Shown here: piece after piece, positions 1-6,605 of the stretch | Numbering within the stretch: the first letter of the stretch is position 1 | Layout of the letters: every line of letters starts with the position of its first letter | Made by a program: the position numbers and the translations under genes | The notes under the pieces: model-generated | What the model was told of the DNA's origin: nothing | Seen by the model: only the letters and a program-made list of their open reading frames with translations | Database searches by the model: none | DNA from: WJKP01 sp964531215 | GTDB taxonomy: Bacteria; Patescibacteriota; Patescibacteriia; CAIXNZ01 | Assembly: GCA_964531215.1 (NCBI GenBank) | Contig: CAZHFK010000033.1 | Span: 1-11,229 of the forward strand | DNA: 11,229 nt | Direction of reading: 5' to 3'

Positions 1-646
1 TGGTATCACGAATCCAGGTATAAAATAAATCATTTAACCAGACAAATCCGTGGGTAAAAAAGTATAAAGTTAGAAATATTTTGAAAGTTAAATAAATTAA
101 GCTGGCAATAAAAACTTGCAAAAATTCAATAATTTGTTTTTTTGACTGAAAAACATCAAGAAAAATAAAAAATAAACCAAAATATAAGTAGCCGTTAACA
201 TCAAAGAAAATATCTTTTAAACCATTACCCTGCAAATACCCATTGATTACCCCAATGATTAAAAAGATAATAAAAAGAGCAAAATTTTGAACTAAGCGGT
301 CTTTTTTGAATAATTTAATATATTTGGGCCAATTAAAATATTTGATGAGCCAGATTATAAATAAGGTTAAAAATATACCTAAACGAATCGGTAATTTAAA
401 CTCAGGCAATTGTAAATAAAATAAATAACCATAAGAACCGATCATTAATTCAATTAAAGCAATGTAAAGGCCGTATTTTAATTTATACAAAGTAAATAAA
501 GTAACTCCTATTATAATTAAAATAAAAAATATACCTGATAACCAAACAAATTTAAAACTAAGCAATGACAATAATTCAATTACAAGAATACCGAAAATAA
601 TTTTCCAGATATTTTTATTTAAGATTTTGTTTAGATAATTGATCAT
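1..646 (-). CDS. Polytopic membrane protein, O-antigen polymerase/ligase-like (3' end outside window)
   Basis: An open frame of 215 codons runs from the ATG at 644-646 (MINYLNKILNKN) off the left edge without a stop. The translation is very hydrophobic, with about six or seven predicted membrane segments. Short charged loops such as KYFNWPKYIKLFKKDR and DVFQSKKQ separate them. The pattern, including the stretch FFDVNGYLYFGLFF, resembles the N-terminal half of Wzy/WaaL-type O-antigen polymerases or ligases; this is a fold-level impression, and the diagnostic large periplasmic loop lies outside the window. Such proteins join lipid-linked repeat units at the outer face of the cytoplasmic membrane, which suits the flippase and glycosyltransferases transcribed in the same direction. 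A weak purine patch (AAGAG) ends 4 nt before the ATG, closer than normal. The start lies only 8 bp from the -35 box of the divergent RNA gene. Another multi-spanning envelope protein remains possible. Confidence 0.6.
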   Translation of the reverse strand, partial: MINYLNKILNKNIWKIIFGILVIELLSLLSFKFVWLSGIFFILIIIGVTLFTLYKLKYGLYIALIELMIGSYGYLFYLQLPEFKLPIRLGIFLTLFIIWLIKYFNWPKYIKLFKKDRLVQNFALFIIFLIIGVINGYLQGNGLKDIFFDVNGYLYFGLFFIFLDVFQSKKQIIEFLQVFIASLIYLTFKIFLTLYFFTHGFVWLNDLFYTWIRDT

Positions 647-653
647 AAAACTC

Positions 654-682
654 TTGACAAAATTATTTAGATATGATACAAT
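654..682 (+). promoter_or_regulatory. Strong sigma70-type promoter of the plus-strand RNA gene
   Basis: A perfect -35 box TTGACA (654-659) is followed after exactly 17 bp by a -10 box TACAAT (677-682), one base from consensus. A start site 6-8 nt downstream falls near A688, which is also the first base of the predicted closing helix of the RNA. The promoter points away from the minus-strand genes and has no plus-strand protein gene downstream. Its -35 box sits next to the start of the minus-strand membrane protein gene (ATG at 646), so the two transcription units may interfere. Confidence 0.8.
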
Positions 683-687
683 GCATT

Positions 688-914
688 ATTCGTTGATTGA
701 ACGATGAGGTTATGGGAAAGGTGATTCTTGTAGCGTATTGTTACAAGGTTCATGTCCACTCAAATTGGGTTGTAAAGCTATTAGATGATTTTTCATCTTA
801 AAGCCGCCTCGGTTGTTTTTATTTAAATCCGTTGGATTTAAATAAGCAATTGACCCAATCCGTTCAATCCGGCCGAATATCCCACCCTATTGCTCTGCAC
901 TGGGGTGTTTTTTT
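688..914 (+). ncRNA. Structured non-coding RNA of unrecognised family, about 227 nt
   Basis: The stretch between a consensus promoter and a T-tract hairpin has no convincing ORF but many helices that I paired by hand. A closing helix joins 687-692 to 874-879 and continues, after a small internal loop, as nine perfect pairs 695-703/861-869. Inside are a hairpin 727-734/740-747 (extendable outwards to about 714-757), a helix 764-770/853-859, a hairpin 783-788/793-798 with a T4 loop (flanked by 777-779/802-804), and a ten-pair hairpin 821-830/834-843 with loop GTT. A 5'-3' closing stem and its own promoter and terminator are typical of stand-alone housekeeping or regulatory RNAs. I do not see the conserved motifs of RNase P RNA, 4.5S/SRP RNA, tmRNA or canonical 6S RNA. 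No plus-strand gene follows, so a riboswitch role is unlikely. The gene lies antisense between two genes of the polysaccharide cluster. The ends are predicted, not measured. Confidence 0.72.
883..914 (+). terminator. Intrinsic terminator of the plus-strand RNA gene
   Basis: The arms 883-893 and 897-907 form ten pairs, including one G-T wobble, with a single mismatch (T890/C900). The base of the stem is CACCC/GGGTG and the apex is TGC-TCT-GCA. Seven T residues (908-914) follow directly, then ATTTT. The T tract lies only on the plus-strand side, so termination is predicted in the plus direction only, which fixes the strand of the RNA. Confidence 0.85.
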
Positions 915-1005
915 ATTTTGAAACTAATATACTAATAATATAACTAATGTAACTTTTAATCACGATATTTGTATAATTCGTATTAGATCAGAATATTCGT
1001 TTCAT

Positions 1006-1875
1006 TCAAATTTTTGACTGTGTTTTGGATTTTATTTTAAAAATTTGACTTAGCCAAGCCAGTAATAAACTGATTGGTGATAATAAACTGATTATTAAGT
1101 ATGATAGTAAGCTATGATGTTTTTTAAAATAAATCCTCATTCCCCTGTTGAATCTTTTTTGTTTTAATAGGCTGGGATTTTGCTCAAAACTTTTACCTTC
1201 ATGATGAATAATTTTAGTCTTGGGCGTGTAAACAATATCATAGCCAGCTTTTTGAACTCTTTTGCATAAATCAAGATCCTCCCACCATAACCAATAATCA
1301 GTATCCCAGCCACCTATTTGCCGAAAAAAATCATCATCGCTAAAAACAAAAGCACCCATTATTTGCCGCACTTTTTGTTGTTTGAAATAATCAAAATCTT
1401 TGGCTAAATATTTTTGTAAACATTTGGGTCTAATTAAATGATGTAGTTTAAATAAAATTAATATTTGATCACATAAACCGGGATTATTTTTAATATTATT
1501 TTGCCTTTCTAAATCAGGATAAACCAATTGGCTGGTGGCTAAGCCGATTTTATTATTATTAACCAGTAAATCATGCATGATTTTAAAACTGTTTTCAACC
1601 AGTTCCATGTCAGGATTCATAAAACAAACAAAATTGCCTTGTGCTTGTTCCAAACCTAAGTTATTAGCTTTAGCAAAGCCTAAATTTTCATTAGAGGCGA
1701 TCAGGTCAACTCTGGGAAAATTATCCAGGACTATTTGAACTGATCCGTCAGTTGAAGCATTATCAATAACAATTACTTCAAAATCAAGTCCTGTTGTTTG
1801 ATCATAAATTGATTGCAAGCATTTTTTTAATAAATCCTTAACATTCCAGGAAACTATAATAATTGATAAATCCAT
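1006..1875 (-). CDS. Family 2 glycosyltransferase (WbbL/rhamnosyltransferase-like)
   Basis: The 289-residue protein begins with the GT-A start typical of family 2 enzymes (LSIIIVSWNVKDLLKKCLQS). It carries DNASTDGS at residues 38-45 (nucleotide-sugar binding), NLGFAKANN at 64-72, and NPD at 87-89 in the DxD position. GAFVFSDDDFFRQIGGWD (174-191) leads into WEDLDLCKR (198-206), with the E199-D200 pair at the catalytic-base position. A hydrophobic stretch near 258-280 suggests C-terminal membrane association. Such enzymes transfer a sugar from a nucleotide donor to a lipid-linked acceptor on the cytoplasmic side. Similarity to WbbL-type rhamnosyltransferases is by motif pattern only, and the sugar cannot be told. 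The ATG starts 2 nt after the stop of the preceding glycosyltransferase, so the two are surely cotranscribed. The stop is TGA. It is the last gene before the antisense RNA unit. Confidence 0.9.
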   Translation of the reverse strand: MDLSIIIVSWNVKDLLKKCLQSIYDQTTGLDFEVIVIDNASTDGSVQIVLDNFPRVDLIASNENLGFAKANNLGLEQAQGNFVCFMNPDMELVENSFKIMHDLLVNNNKIGLATSQLVYPDLERQNNIKNNPGLCDQILILFKLHHLIRPKCLQKYLAKDFDYFKQQKVRQIMGAFVFSDDDFFRQIGGWDTDYWLWWEDLDLCKRVQKAGYDIVYTPKTKIIHHEGKSFEQNPSLLKQKRFNRGMRIYFKKHHSLLSYLIISLLSPISLLLAWLSQIFKIKSKTQSKI

Positions 1876-1877
1876 AT

Positions 1878-3056
1878 TTAATAATTTAATTTGTTATAGA
1901 TTAAATTAAGCATTTGTTCTATTCTTTTTTGCCAAGTATTATTTTGTAATAATTGTAATTTTTTTTCTGAGATTTGTTTTTTATTTTCACTTAAGACTTG
2001 ATTGACTGCTTGGTTGAATTTTTGGGGTGTATTGGCAATTTTAATAAAATCAGCAAAGCGTTTTAGTCCGGCAACCGGAGTTGCGACAATCGGCAGTTTA
2101 GCAGCCAAGTATTCATAAAATTTCATAGGATCAGTTGATTTAATAAAATTATTAGTCTGATAAGGGATAATACCAACATCAAGCCCATTATATAAATGAG
2201 GAATTTCCCGATGGTTAATTTGGCCTAAAAAATAAACGTTTTTGAATTGCTGTAATTTATTTTTAGGAAAATTTGGCCAAATCGGACCGGCTAAAACAAT
2301 TGATTTATCGGGGTTATTTTTAGCTAAATAAAGCAAAATATTAAGATCAATCCTGTCTTGTAAAATACCCAAAAAACCAATAATTGGTTTTGGAATGTTT
2401 GCCAGCGAAGGATGGATTTCTGTGATTGATTGAAAATAATTTAAATCAACGCCATTAGGCAGCCAGTAAATATTTGGCTGATTATCAAATAATTCTTCTT
2501 TTAGATTTTGAGAAACAGTAAAAATCAAATCAGATTTTTGTTTTATAATGCGATAATTTTTTTTCAATTTATTTTGATATTTTTTGTAGCTACTATGAGT
2601 TAGCCAGTTATCAACTGTATCAAAAATATTTAAAGCTTGGTTTAATTGATCAAAATAACTGGCATAAAAAGGATTGTAATTCCAAGCAATTAAATTATTA
2701 TTGATTTCCTCTTTTTTTATAATACGTTTTAGTTCTTGAGTTATTTTACTTTTATTTAAAACCGAATCAATAGAAGAATAAACCAAAATTTTAGATGAAA
2801 CATGCCAGCAACGCGAGGTCAAATCACCATAAACAATTGAGCCTTTGGTGTCATCGATTATTTGATCTTTTAAATAGGTTTTTATGGCTCTCGTCCAGTT
2901 AAATGGTAAAAAATCTACGGCAATAATTTTATTTATTTCGTCACGTTTAGCAAGGTTATGTAAAATATGGTAATTGCGATTAGCAATGCCCTTTTGCCAG
3001 TCAGCATATTTGGACATATTAAACATAACAATATTTAATTGTTGGGATTTATTCAT
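1878..3056 (-). CDS. Family 4-type (GT-B) glycosyltransferase
   Basis: The 392-residue protein has the two-domain GT-B layout. The N-terminal half includes IFDTVDNWLTH (about 144-154) and a segment ending in the VSQNLKEELF and LPNGVDLNYF (199-208) motifs seen in GT4 enzymes. The C-terminal half has the donor-binding pattern PIIGFLGILQDRIDLN (224-239), SIVLAGP (252-258), VYFLGQI (274-280) and STDPMKFYEYLAAKLPIVAT (307-326), with E315 at the position of the second glutamate of the E-x7-E motif. The layout resembles TuaH-like teichuronic-acid glycosyltransferases, but donor and acceptor are unknown. Its start ATG overlaps the TGA of the preceding gene (ATGA at 3053-3056), a sign of translational coupling. 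There is no Shine-Dalgarno sequence at normal spacing; the nearest AGG is 18 nt upstream. It is probably cytoplasmic and membrane-peripheral, adding a sugar to the lipid-linked intermediate. Confidence 0.87.
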   Translation of the reverse strand: MNKSQQLNIVMFNMSKYADWQKGIANRNYHILHNLAKRDEINKIIAVDFLPFNWTRAIKTYLKDQIIDDTKGSIVYGDLTSRCWHVSSKILVYSSIDSVLNKSKITQELKRIIKKEEINNNLIAWNYNPFYASYFDQLNQALNIFDTVDNWLTHSSYKKYQNKLKKNYRIIKQKSDLIFTVSQNLKEELFDNQPNIYWLPNGVDLNYFQSITEIHPSLANIPKPIIGFLGILQDRIDLNILLYLAKNNPDKSIVLAGPIWPNFPKNKLQQFKNVYFLGQINHREIPHLYNGLDVGIIPYQTNNFIKSTDPMKFYEYLAAKLPIVATPVAGLKRFADFIKIANTPQKFNQAVNQVLSENKKQISEKKLQLLQNNTWQKRIEQMLNLIYNKLNY

Positions 3057-4201
3057 AAAATATTTTTTAATTTACCTATTTGAATCGGCCATTGGAATTC
3101 GGCTTTTACTCGTTTTTCACCTTGAATACCCAATTTGTTCATTAATTCCGGATTATTGAACAGTTTTATGATCGCCTGTTTTATCTCTGTACAATTTCGG
3201 GGATCAACCAAAAAGCCGGTTTGATTATTAATTACTGCATCACTTACTCCTCCACTTTGTCCGGCGATTACTGGTTTTTGAAATAAATTGGCTTCCAAAT
3301 AAACAATACCAAAGCCTTCAACATCGGTTTGATTTTCAAGACGAGATGGCATTATAAAAATATCGGCTAAATCATAATAATATGGTAAATTTGTGTCTGA
3401 AATATTTTCTAAAAAAATTAAATTACCACGGACTTGTAATTGTTCTGCCAATTCTTCTAGATTTTTTTTATAATCGCCTTGGCCGACAATCAAATAAATC
3501 AAATTGGGTATTGGGGAGATAAGATCAGGCAAACATTTTATTACTTTATCATTGCCTTTTCTTTTGGTTAAACGTCCAACCGAAAGCAAAATTTTTTTAT
3601 TTTCCAAATCCAGCTCTTTTTTTATAATTTGTTTTTTATTGGAATTTAAATTAGTCGGTTTAATATTGGGACAAGGATAAACAATGGTTATTTTTTTAGT
3701 TTTAATTCCCTGTTTGAGCACCTTGGATTTGGTAAAATTACTATTAACAATGATATGTTGGGCTTGATTTAAAATAATTTTAAGCCATAATTTTTTCCAA
3801 AACGATTTTTGTGCCAACAGAATATCATAGCCATGTAAAATTACATGAAAAGGTTTATTTAAAAGCAAGGTAATGTAACCCATTGGTAAAACGTGAGAAA
3901 TGATTATTTGCTGGATTTTTTGCTGTTTAATTAATTTTTTAGCAATAAAATAAGTTTTAAGCCAATGCGGCCAGAAATTTTTATAATATAGATTTTGTCT
4001 GATAATTTTATAATCTTGCTGACTATCAAATGATTCGGCTTGTTCATGATAATTAGTTAAAATAAAAATTTTATCAGTCGGTAAATTTTTACTAAAATTA
4101 GATAAATAATTAGCGACTCCGCCTGTTTGTGGCGGGAAATCAAGGGTAATTAAAAGTGTTTTTTTTATATCTAAATTTGTTTTTTGATTATGGCTTGCCA
4201 T
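3053..4201 (-). CDS. Family 4 glycosyltransferase (PimB/mannosyltransferase-like)
   Basis: The 382-residue protein is a clear GT4 retaining glycosyltransferase. The N-terminal domain has LLITLDFPPQTGGVANYL (16-33), where the GGV loop contacts donor and acceptor, and HGYD (123-126). The C-terminal domain starts with LLSVGRLTKRKG (205-216), then YLIVGQGD (236-243). The E-x7-E motif EGFGIVYLE (E295, E303) is followed by PVIAGQSGG and GFLVDP. This pattern is typical of PimB-type mannosyltransferases, but specificity cannot be read from sequence alone. The chosen ATG lies 31 nt inside the end of the upstream flippase gene. No other in-frame ATG precedes the conserved core, and the roughly 14 residues before the first strand are acceptable for the family. 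The 3' end overlaps the next gene by four bases (ATGA). Both overlaps indicate a tightly coupled polysaccharide operon. Confidence 0.9.
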   Translation of the reverse strand: MASHNQKTNLDIKKTLLITLDFPPQTGGVANYLSNFSKNLPTDKIFILTNYHEQAESFDSQQDYKIIRQNLYYKNFWPHWLKTYFIAKKLIKQQKIQQIIISHVLPMGYITLLLNKPFHVILHGYDILLAQKSFWKKLWLKIILNQAQHIIVNSNFTKSKVLKQGIKTKKITIVYPCPNIKPTNLNSNKKQIIKKELDLENKKILLSVGRLTKRKGNDKVIKCLPDLISPIPNLIYLIVGQGDYKKNLEELAEQLQVRGNLIFLENISDTNLPYYYDLADIFIMPSRLENQTDVEGFGIVYLEANLFQKPVIAGQSGGVSDAVINNQTGFLVDPRNCTEIKQAIIKLFNNPELMNKLGIQGEKRVKAEFQWPIQIGKLKNIL

Positions 4202-5619
4202 AAGTATTTGGTATCTGATTTAGTAAATCCCCTGCTTAAATACATTATAATTATATAAATGATCGCGCCCAAGATTATTAATAGAATAAAATGTAAATAA
4301 GGTTGGGCTAAATAAATAATAATAGCCATGATTAGAGCTGAAATAAGTGATTGAACTGTTTTTATTATTAAATATTTATAGTTATATTTTATTATTTTTG
4401 ATACCCAGGTCAAGTTTAATATAAATAAGACTGATAAGCTGATTAAAGCTGCTGTAGCGGCTCCTAGGTGCTGGTATTGCGGGATTAAAATAATATTTAA
4501 AATAATATTTAGAATCATGGTAATTCCCATATTAATAGTATTGATGGTTTGTTTATCACAAGCGTTTAAAAGCGAACCAACCGGGTAATTTAAAAATAAA
4601 CCGATTATACCCCAAATAAATATTTGTAAAGTAAGAATTGATGGTAAATATTCAGCCGTATATAAATATAAAATCACTGGTTTGGCTAAAATATAAACCC
4701 CAAAAGCGGTGGGTAGGGATAATATTATCAAAAAATACATTGATTTTTCAAAAATATACTGCAATTTTGATTTATCTGTTTTGTAAAGGTTGCTCATAGC
4801 CGGAAAAATTGCGGCAGCAAAAGCAGCCGGAATAAATTGCAAAGCATAAGTCATTTTATAAGCTACCGAATACCAGCCTAATGATTGATCACCAATTAAT
4901 ATTGATAATAAGACTTGGTCAATATAATTATAAACTCGAGTAAAAATACCAGCCAAAGCAAATGGTAAAGCAATAATAAATAAGGTTTTTAAAACTGTTT
5001 TGTTCCAGTTGGGTTTTATTTTAAAGTTTAATTTTGTTTTTAATAAAGTCAAAGAATATATAAAACTAAATAAACTACCAGTTAATAAAGCAATAACCAA
5101 AATATAAAGTGGCAGTTTTAAAAATACGCCAATCAGGCCAACACTAAAAATTAAAATTTGATTAATAGCAATAGAAATTGCTTCATATTTTAAATTTTGC
5201 CAGGCGCGAAAAATCCCCCAAAAGCTTAAATTAAACGAATCCACTACCATAACTAACCCGGCTATATAAACCATAATTTCAGCCATTTGGTTTTTATTGA
5301 GCAGATTAATAATTATAACAGCGAGGATAAAAGTTATAATGCCAAGAACTAGCTTAATAGTGATTATATTGTTTAGGTATAAATTAGCTTTTTCACGATT
5401 TTTGGCTGATTCCCGGATTAAGACCGGTGATAAGCCAAAATCAATCAATACGGACAAAATAGTGGCCAATGAGACGGCAAAAACATAAGAACCAATATCG
5501 GTAGCACCTAAAAATCTGGCAATTAAGGTAAAATAAACAAAAGCAAATATTTTTTGAAAAATATATGCCGAAGTTAGCCAGGTTGTATTTTTAGCAATAT
5601 TTTGTGGCGCTGATTCCAT
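4171..5619 (-). CDS. Wzx-like oligosaccharide flippase (MATE/MOP superfamily)
   Basis: The 482-residue protein is hydrophobic throughout, with about 12-14 predicted membrane segments, the size and layout of polysaccharide-unit flippases. The N-terminus is characteristic: NTTWLTSAYIFQKIFAFVYF, then IARFLGATDIGSYVFAVSLA and DFGLSPVLIRESAK. Later segments include LPFALAGIFTRVYNYIDQVLLS and FAAAIFPAMSNLYKTDKSKL, both common in Wzx proteins. It would move lipid-linked oligosaccharides across the cytoplasmic membrane for polymerisation or attachment outside. It is the first gene of the cluster, separated from rpsI by a strong terminator, so the cluster should have its own promoter. The stop is TAG, and the end overlaps the next gene by 31 nt. 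The ATG is preceded by TAGG at 10 nt spacing, a weak Shine-Dalgarno candidate that lies inside the leader hairpin. Confidence 0.9.
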   Translation of the reverse strand: MESAPQNIAKNTTWLTSAYIFQKIFAFVYFTLIARFLGATDIGSYVFAVSLATILSVLIDFGLSPVLIRESAKNREKANLYLNNIITIKLVLGIITFILAVIIINLLNKNQMAEIMVYIAGLVMVVDSFNLSFWGIFRAWQNLKYEAISIAINQILIFSVGLIGVFLKLPLYILVIALLTGSLFSFIYSLTLLKTKLNFKIKPNWNKTVLKTLFIIALPFALAGIFTRVYNYIDQVLLSILIGDQSLGWYSVAYKMTYALQFIPAAFAAAIFPAMSNLYKTDKSKLQYIFEKSMYFLIILSLPTAFGVYILAKPVILYLYTAEYLPSILTLQIFIWGIIGLFLNYPVGSLLNACDKQTINTINMGITMILNIILNIILIPQYQHLGAATAALISLSVLFILNLTWVSKIIKYNYKYLIIKTVQSLISALIMAIIIYLAQPYLHFILLIILGAIIYIIIMYLSRGFTKSDTKYLWQAIIKKQI

Positions 5620-5624
5620 AAATT

Positions 5625-5654
5625 AAAAACCTAACAGGTTATTCCCTGCTTAGG
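5625..5654 (-). promoter_or_regulatory. Hairpin plus T tract in the flippase leader (attenuator or back-up terminator)
   Basis: On the minus strand, the arm 5654-5645 (CCTAAGCAGG) pairs with 5638-5630 (CCTGTTAGG), nine pairs with one bulged G and a six-base loop. Five T residues (5629-5625) follow, and the flippase ATG lies only 5 nt beyond them. The shape is that of an intrinsic terminator placed just before a start codon. It could attenuate the polysaccharide operon, catch read-through from rpsI, or mask the weak TAGG ribosome-binding site that its 3' arm contains. Structure was drawn by hand. Confidence 0.5.
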
Positions 5655-5672
5655 CTTATTTTAGCATAAAAT

Positions 5673-5678
5673 ATTATA
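5673..5678 (-). promoter_or_regulatory. Possible -10 box of the polysaccharide operon
   Basis: A perfect TATAAT lies on the minus strand between the rpsI terminator and the flippase gene, where a promoter is needed. No good -35 box is seen at 16-18 bp; the matching position holds GGTATT, part of the terminator. If used, transcription would begin near 5666 and the leader hairpin would lie inside the 5' untranslated region. In such AT-rich DNA the hexamer could occur by chance. Confidence 0.3.
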
Positions 5679-5691
5679 AATATAAAGTACT

Positions 5692-5720
5692 AAAAAATAC
5701 CCTTTTTCTGGGTATTTTTT
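5692..5720 (-). terminator. Bidirectional intrinsic terminator after rpsI
   Basis: A perfect 11-pair inverted repeat (AAAAAATACCC, 5692-5702, against GGGTATTTTTT, 5710-5720) encloses a seven-base loop. The A and T runs at its base give a T-tract on whichever strand is read. It begins 25 nt after the rpsI stop codon and should end the ribosomal protein operon before the polysaccharide genes. Confidence 0.85.
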
Positions 5721-5745
5721 ATATAGTGTTTAGGTTTATGTAATT

Positions 5746-6198
5746 TTAACGTTTTTTCCACTGTGGGGCTCTTCTAGCGCGCTTTAAGCCTGGTTTTTTA
5801 CGTTCTTTGACTCTGGCGTCACGGGTTAAATAACCGGCAATTTTAAGAGTCTTATGCAAATCCTGATTTAATTTATCAAGTGCGCGAGCAATACCATGTC
5901 TAATTGCTTCGGCTTGGCCTTTTTTACCGCCACCTCTAACTAAAACGGAAATATTAACTTTTTTATCCAAATCAACCAATTTTAACGGTGCATAAATAAT
6001 TTCTTGTAAATTAAAATCCGGCAAATAATCGTGGGCTGTTTTTTTATTTATTGTAATATCGCCTTTGCCTTTTTCAAATAATCTAATTGGAGCAACAGCG
6101 CTTTTTCTTCGGCCAACAGCATAAGTATATTTGTCCTTGCTTTTAGTATCTTTTGTCTTAGTATCTTTAGTTGTAGTTTGACTGGATTTTTCTGGCAT
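5746..6198 (-). CDS. rpsI: Ribosomal protein uS9
   Basis: The 150-residue protein contains the uS9 core: YAVGRRKSAVAPIRLF near residues 26-41, VRGGGKKGQAEAIRHGIARAL, LTRDARVKERKKPGLKRARRAPQWKKR. The arginine/lysine-rich C-terminal tail, which in known ribosomes reaches the P-site tRNA, is intact and ends in KKR. About 22 residues precede the core as a low-complexity Lys/Thr/Asp tail (KDTKTKDTKSKDK), which most uS9 proteins lack. uS9 binds 16S rRNA in the head of the small subunit. It follows rplM by 27 nt, the common rplM-rpsI pair, and is the last gene before the terminator. No Shine-Dalgarno sequence is present; the start context is AATATG. The ATG is the only one before the core, so the tail is probably real. 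Confidence 0.97.
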   Translation of the reverse strand: MPEKSSQTTTKDTKTKDTKSKDKYTYAVGRRKSAVAPIRLFEKGKGDITINKKTAHDYLPDFNLQEIIYAPLKLVDLDKKVNISVLVRGGGKKGQAEAIRHGIARALDKLNQDLHKTLKIAGYLTRDARVKERKKPGLKRARRAPQWKKR

Positions 6199-6225
6199 AT
6201 TTTAGTAATTATTAGGCATTAGTAA

Positions 6226-6600
6226 TTATTTAAAAGTTAAACGTTTAATCATGTGCTGTCTTAATTTATTTTTAGGCAGCATATTATAAACAGCTTTTTT
6301 AAGCACTTCTTGCGGATTTTCATTGAATATTTTTTTTAATTTGGTAGTCTTTAAACCTCCTGGATAACCTGAATACCGGTAATATTCTTTTTGTTCAATT
6401 TTTTTACCTGTAAATTTAACTTTATCAATATGAGTAACAACCACAAAATCGCCACTATCAACTTGAGGCGCATAATTGGGTTTGTGCTTACCTCTTAATA
6501 AAGTGGCAATTTGAGTAGACAAACGACCGATTGCTTGGTCAGTAGCATCGATTTGATGAGTTTTTCTATCAATTTTTACTTTAAAATTTGTTGTAGTCAT
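6226..6600 (-). CDS. rplM: Ribosomal protein uL13
   Basis: The 124-residue protein shows the uL13 pattern: HQIDATDQAIGRLSTQIATLLRGKHKPNYAPQVDSGDFVVVTH, then KVKFTGKKIEQKEYYRYSGYPGGLK and AVYNMLPKNKLRQHMIKRL. uL13 is an early-assembling 23S rRNA-binding protein of the large subunit. At 124 residues it is shorter than the roughly 142-residue E. coli protein, mainly because the segment after KLRQHMIKRL is missing; the sequence ends LTFK-stop. It begins 5 nt after rplQ, so it joins the alpha operon directly to the rplM-rpsI pair. No Shine-Dalgarno sequence is seen before the ATG, and the base at -1 is T. Confidence 0.97.
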   Translation of the reverse strand: MTTTNFKVKIDRKTHQIDATDQAIGRLSTQIATLLRGKHKPNYAPQVDSGDFVVVTHIDKVKFTGKKIEQKEYYRYSGYPGGLKTTKLKKIFNENPQEVLKKAVYNMLPKNKLRQHMIKRLTFK

Positions 6601-6605
6601 AATTT

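Noticed and set aside
859..873. T-arm-like GTTCAATCC sequence that could mark a tRNA or tmRNA 3' end
   Set aside because: Only three pairs flank the loop, there is no acceptor stem, anticodon arm or CCA, and the same bases form the long closing helix of the RNA.
688..914. Assignment of the plus-strand RNA to RNase P RNA, SRP RNA, tmRNA, 6S RNA or a hammerhead ribozyme
   Set aside because: No GAGGAAAGUCC-like core, no SRP GGAA-loop domain, no tag ORF with T-arm, no symmetrical central bubble, and GATGAGG without the remaining hammerhead core. Kept as unknown.
916..1005. Three ACTAAT copies (923, 931, 943) and repeated ATTCGT words near the RNA gene
   Set aside because: Spacing is irregular, the words are short and the region is very AT-rich; no dyad, terminator or CRISPR-like structure could be supported.
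1535..1738. Plus-strand ORFs antisense to the glycosyltransferase and flippase genes (also 2974-3159 and 5297-5488)
   Set aside because: They lie inside genes with clear conserved motifs on the minus strand and show no protein-like pattern of their own.
1006..3056. Possible alternative genetic code (UGA read as Gly or Trp, known in some related lineages)
   Set aside because: Two genes end in TGA exactly where the family ends and where the next gene starts (including an ATGA overlap), and Trp is encoded by TGG.
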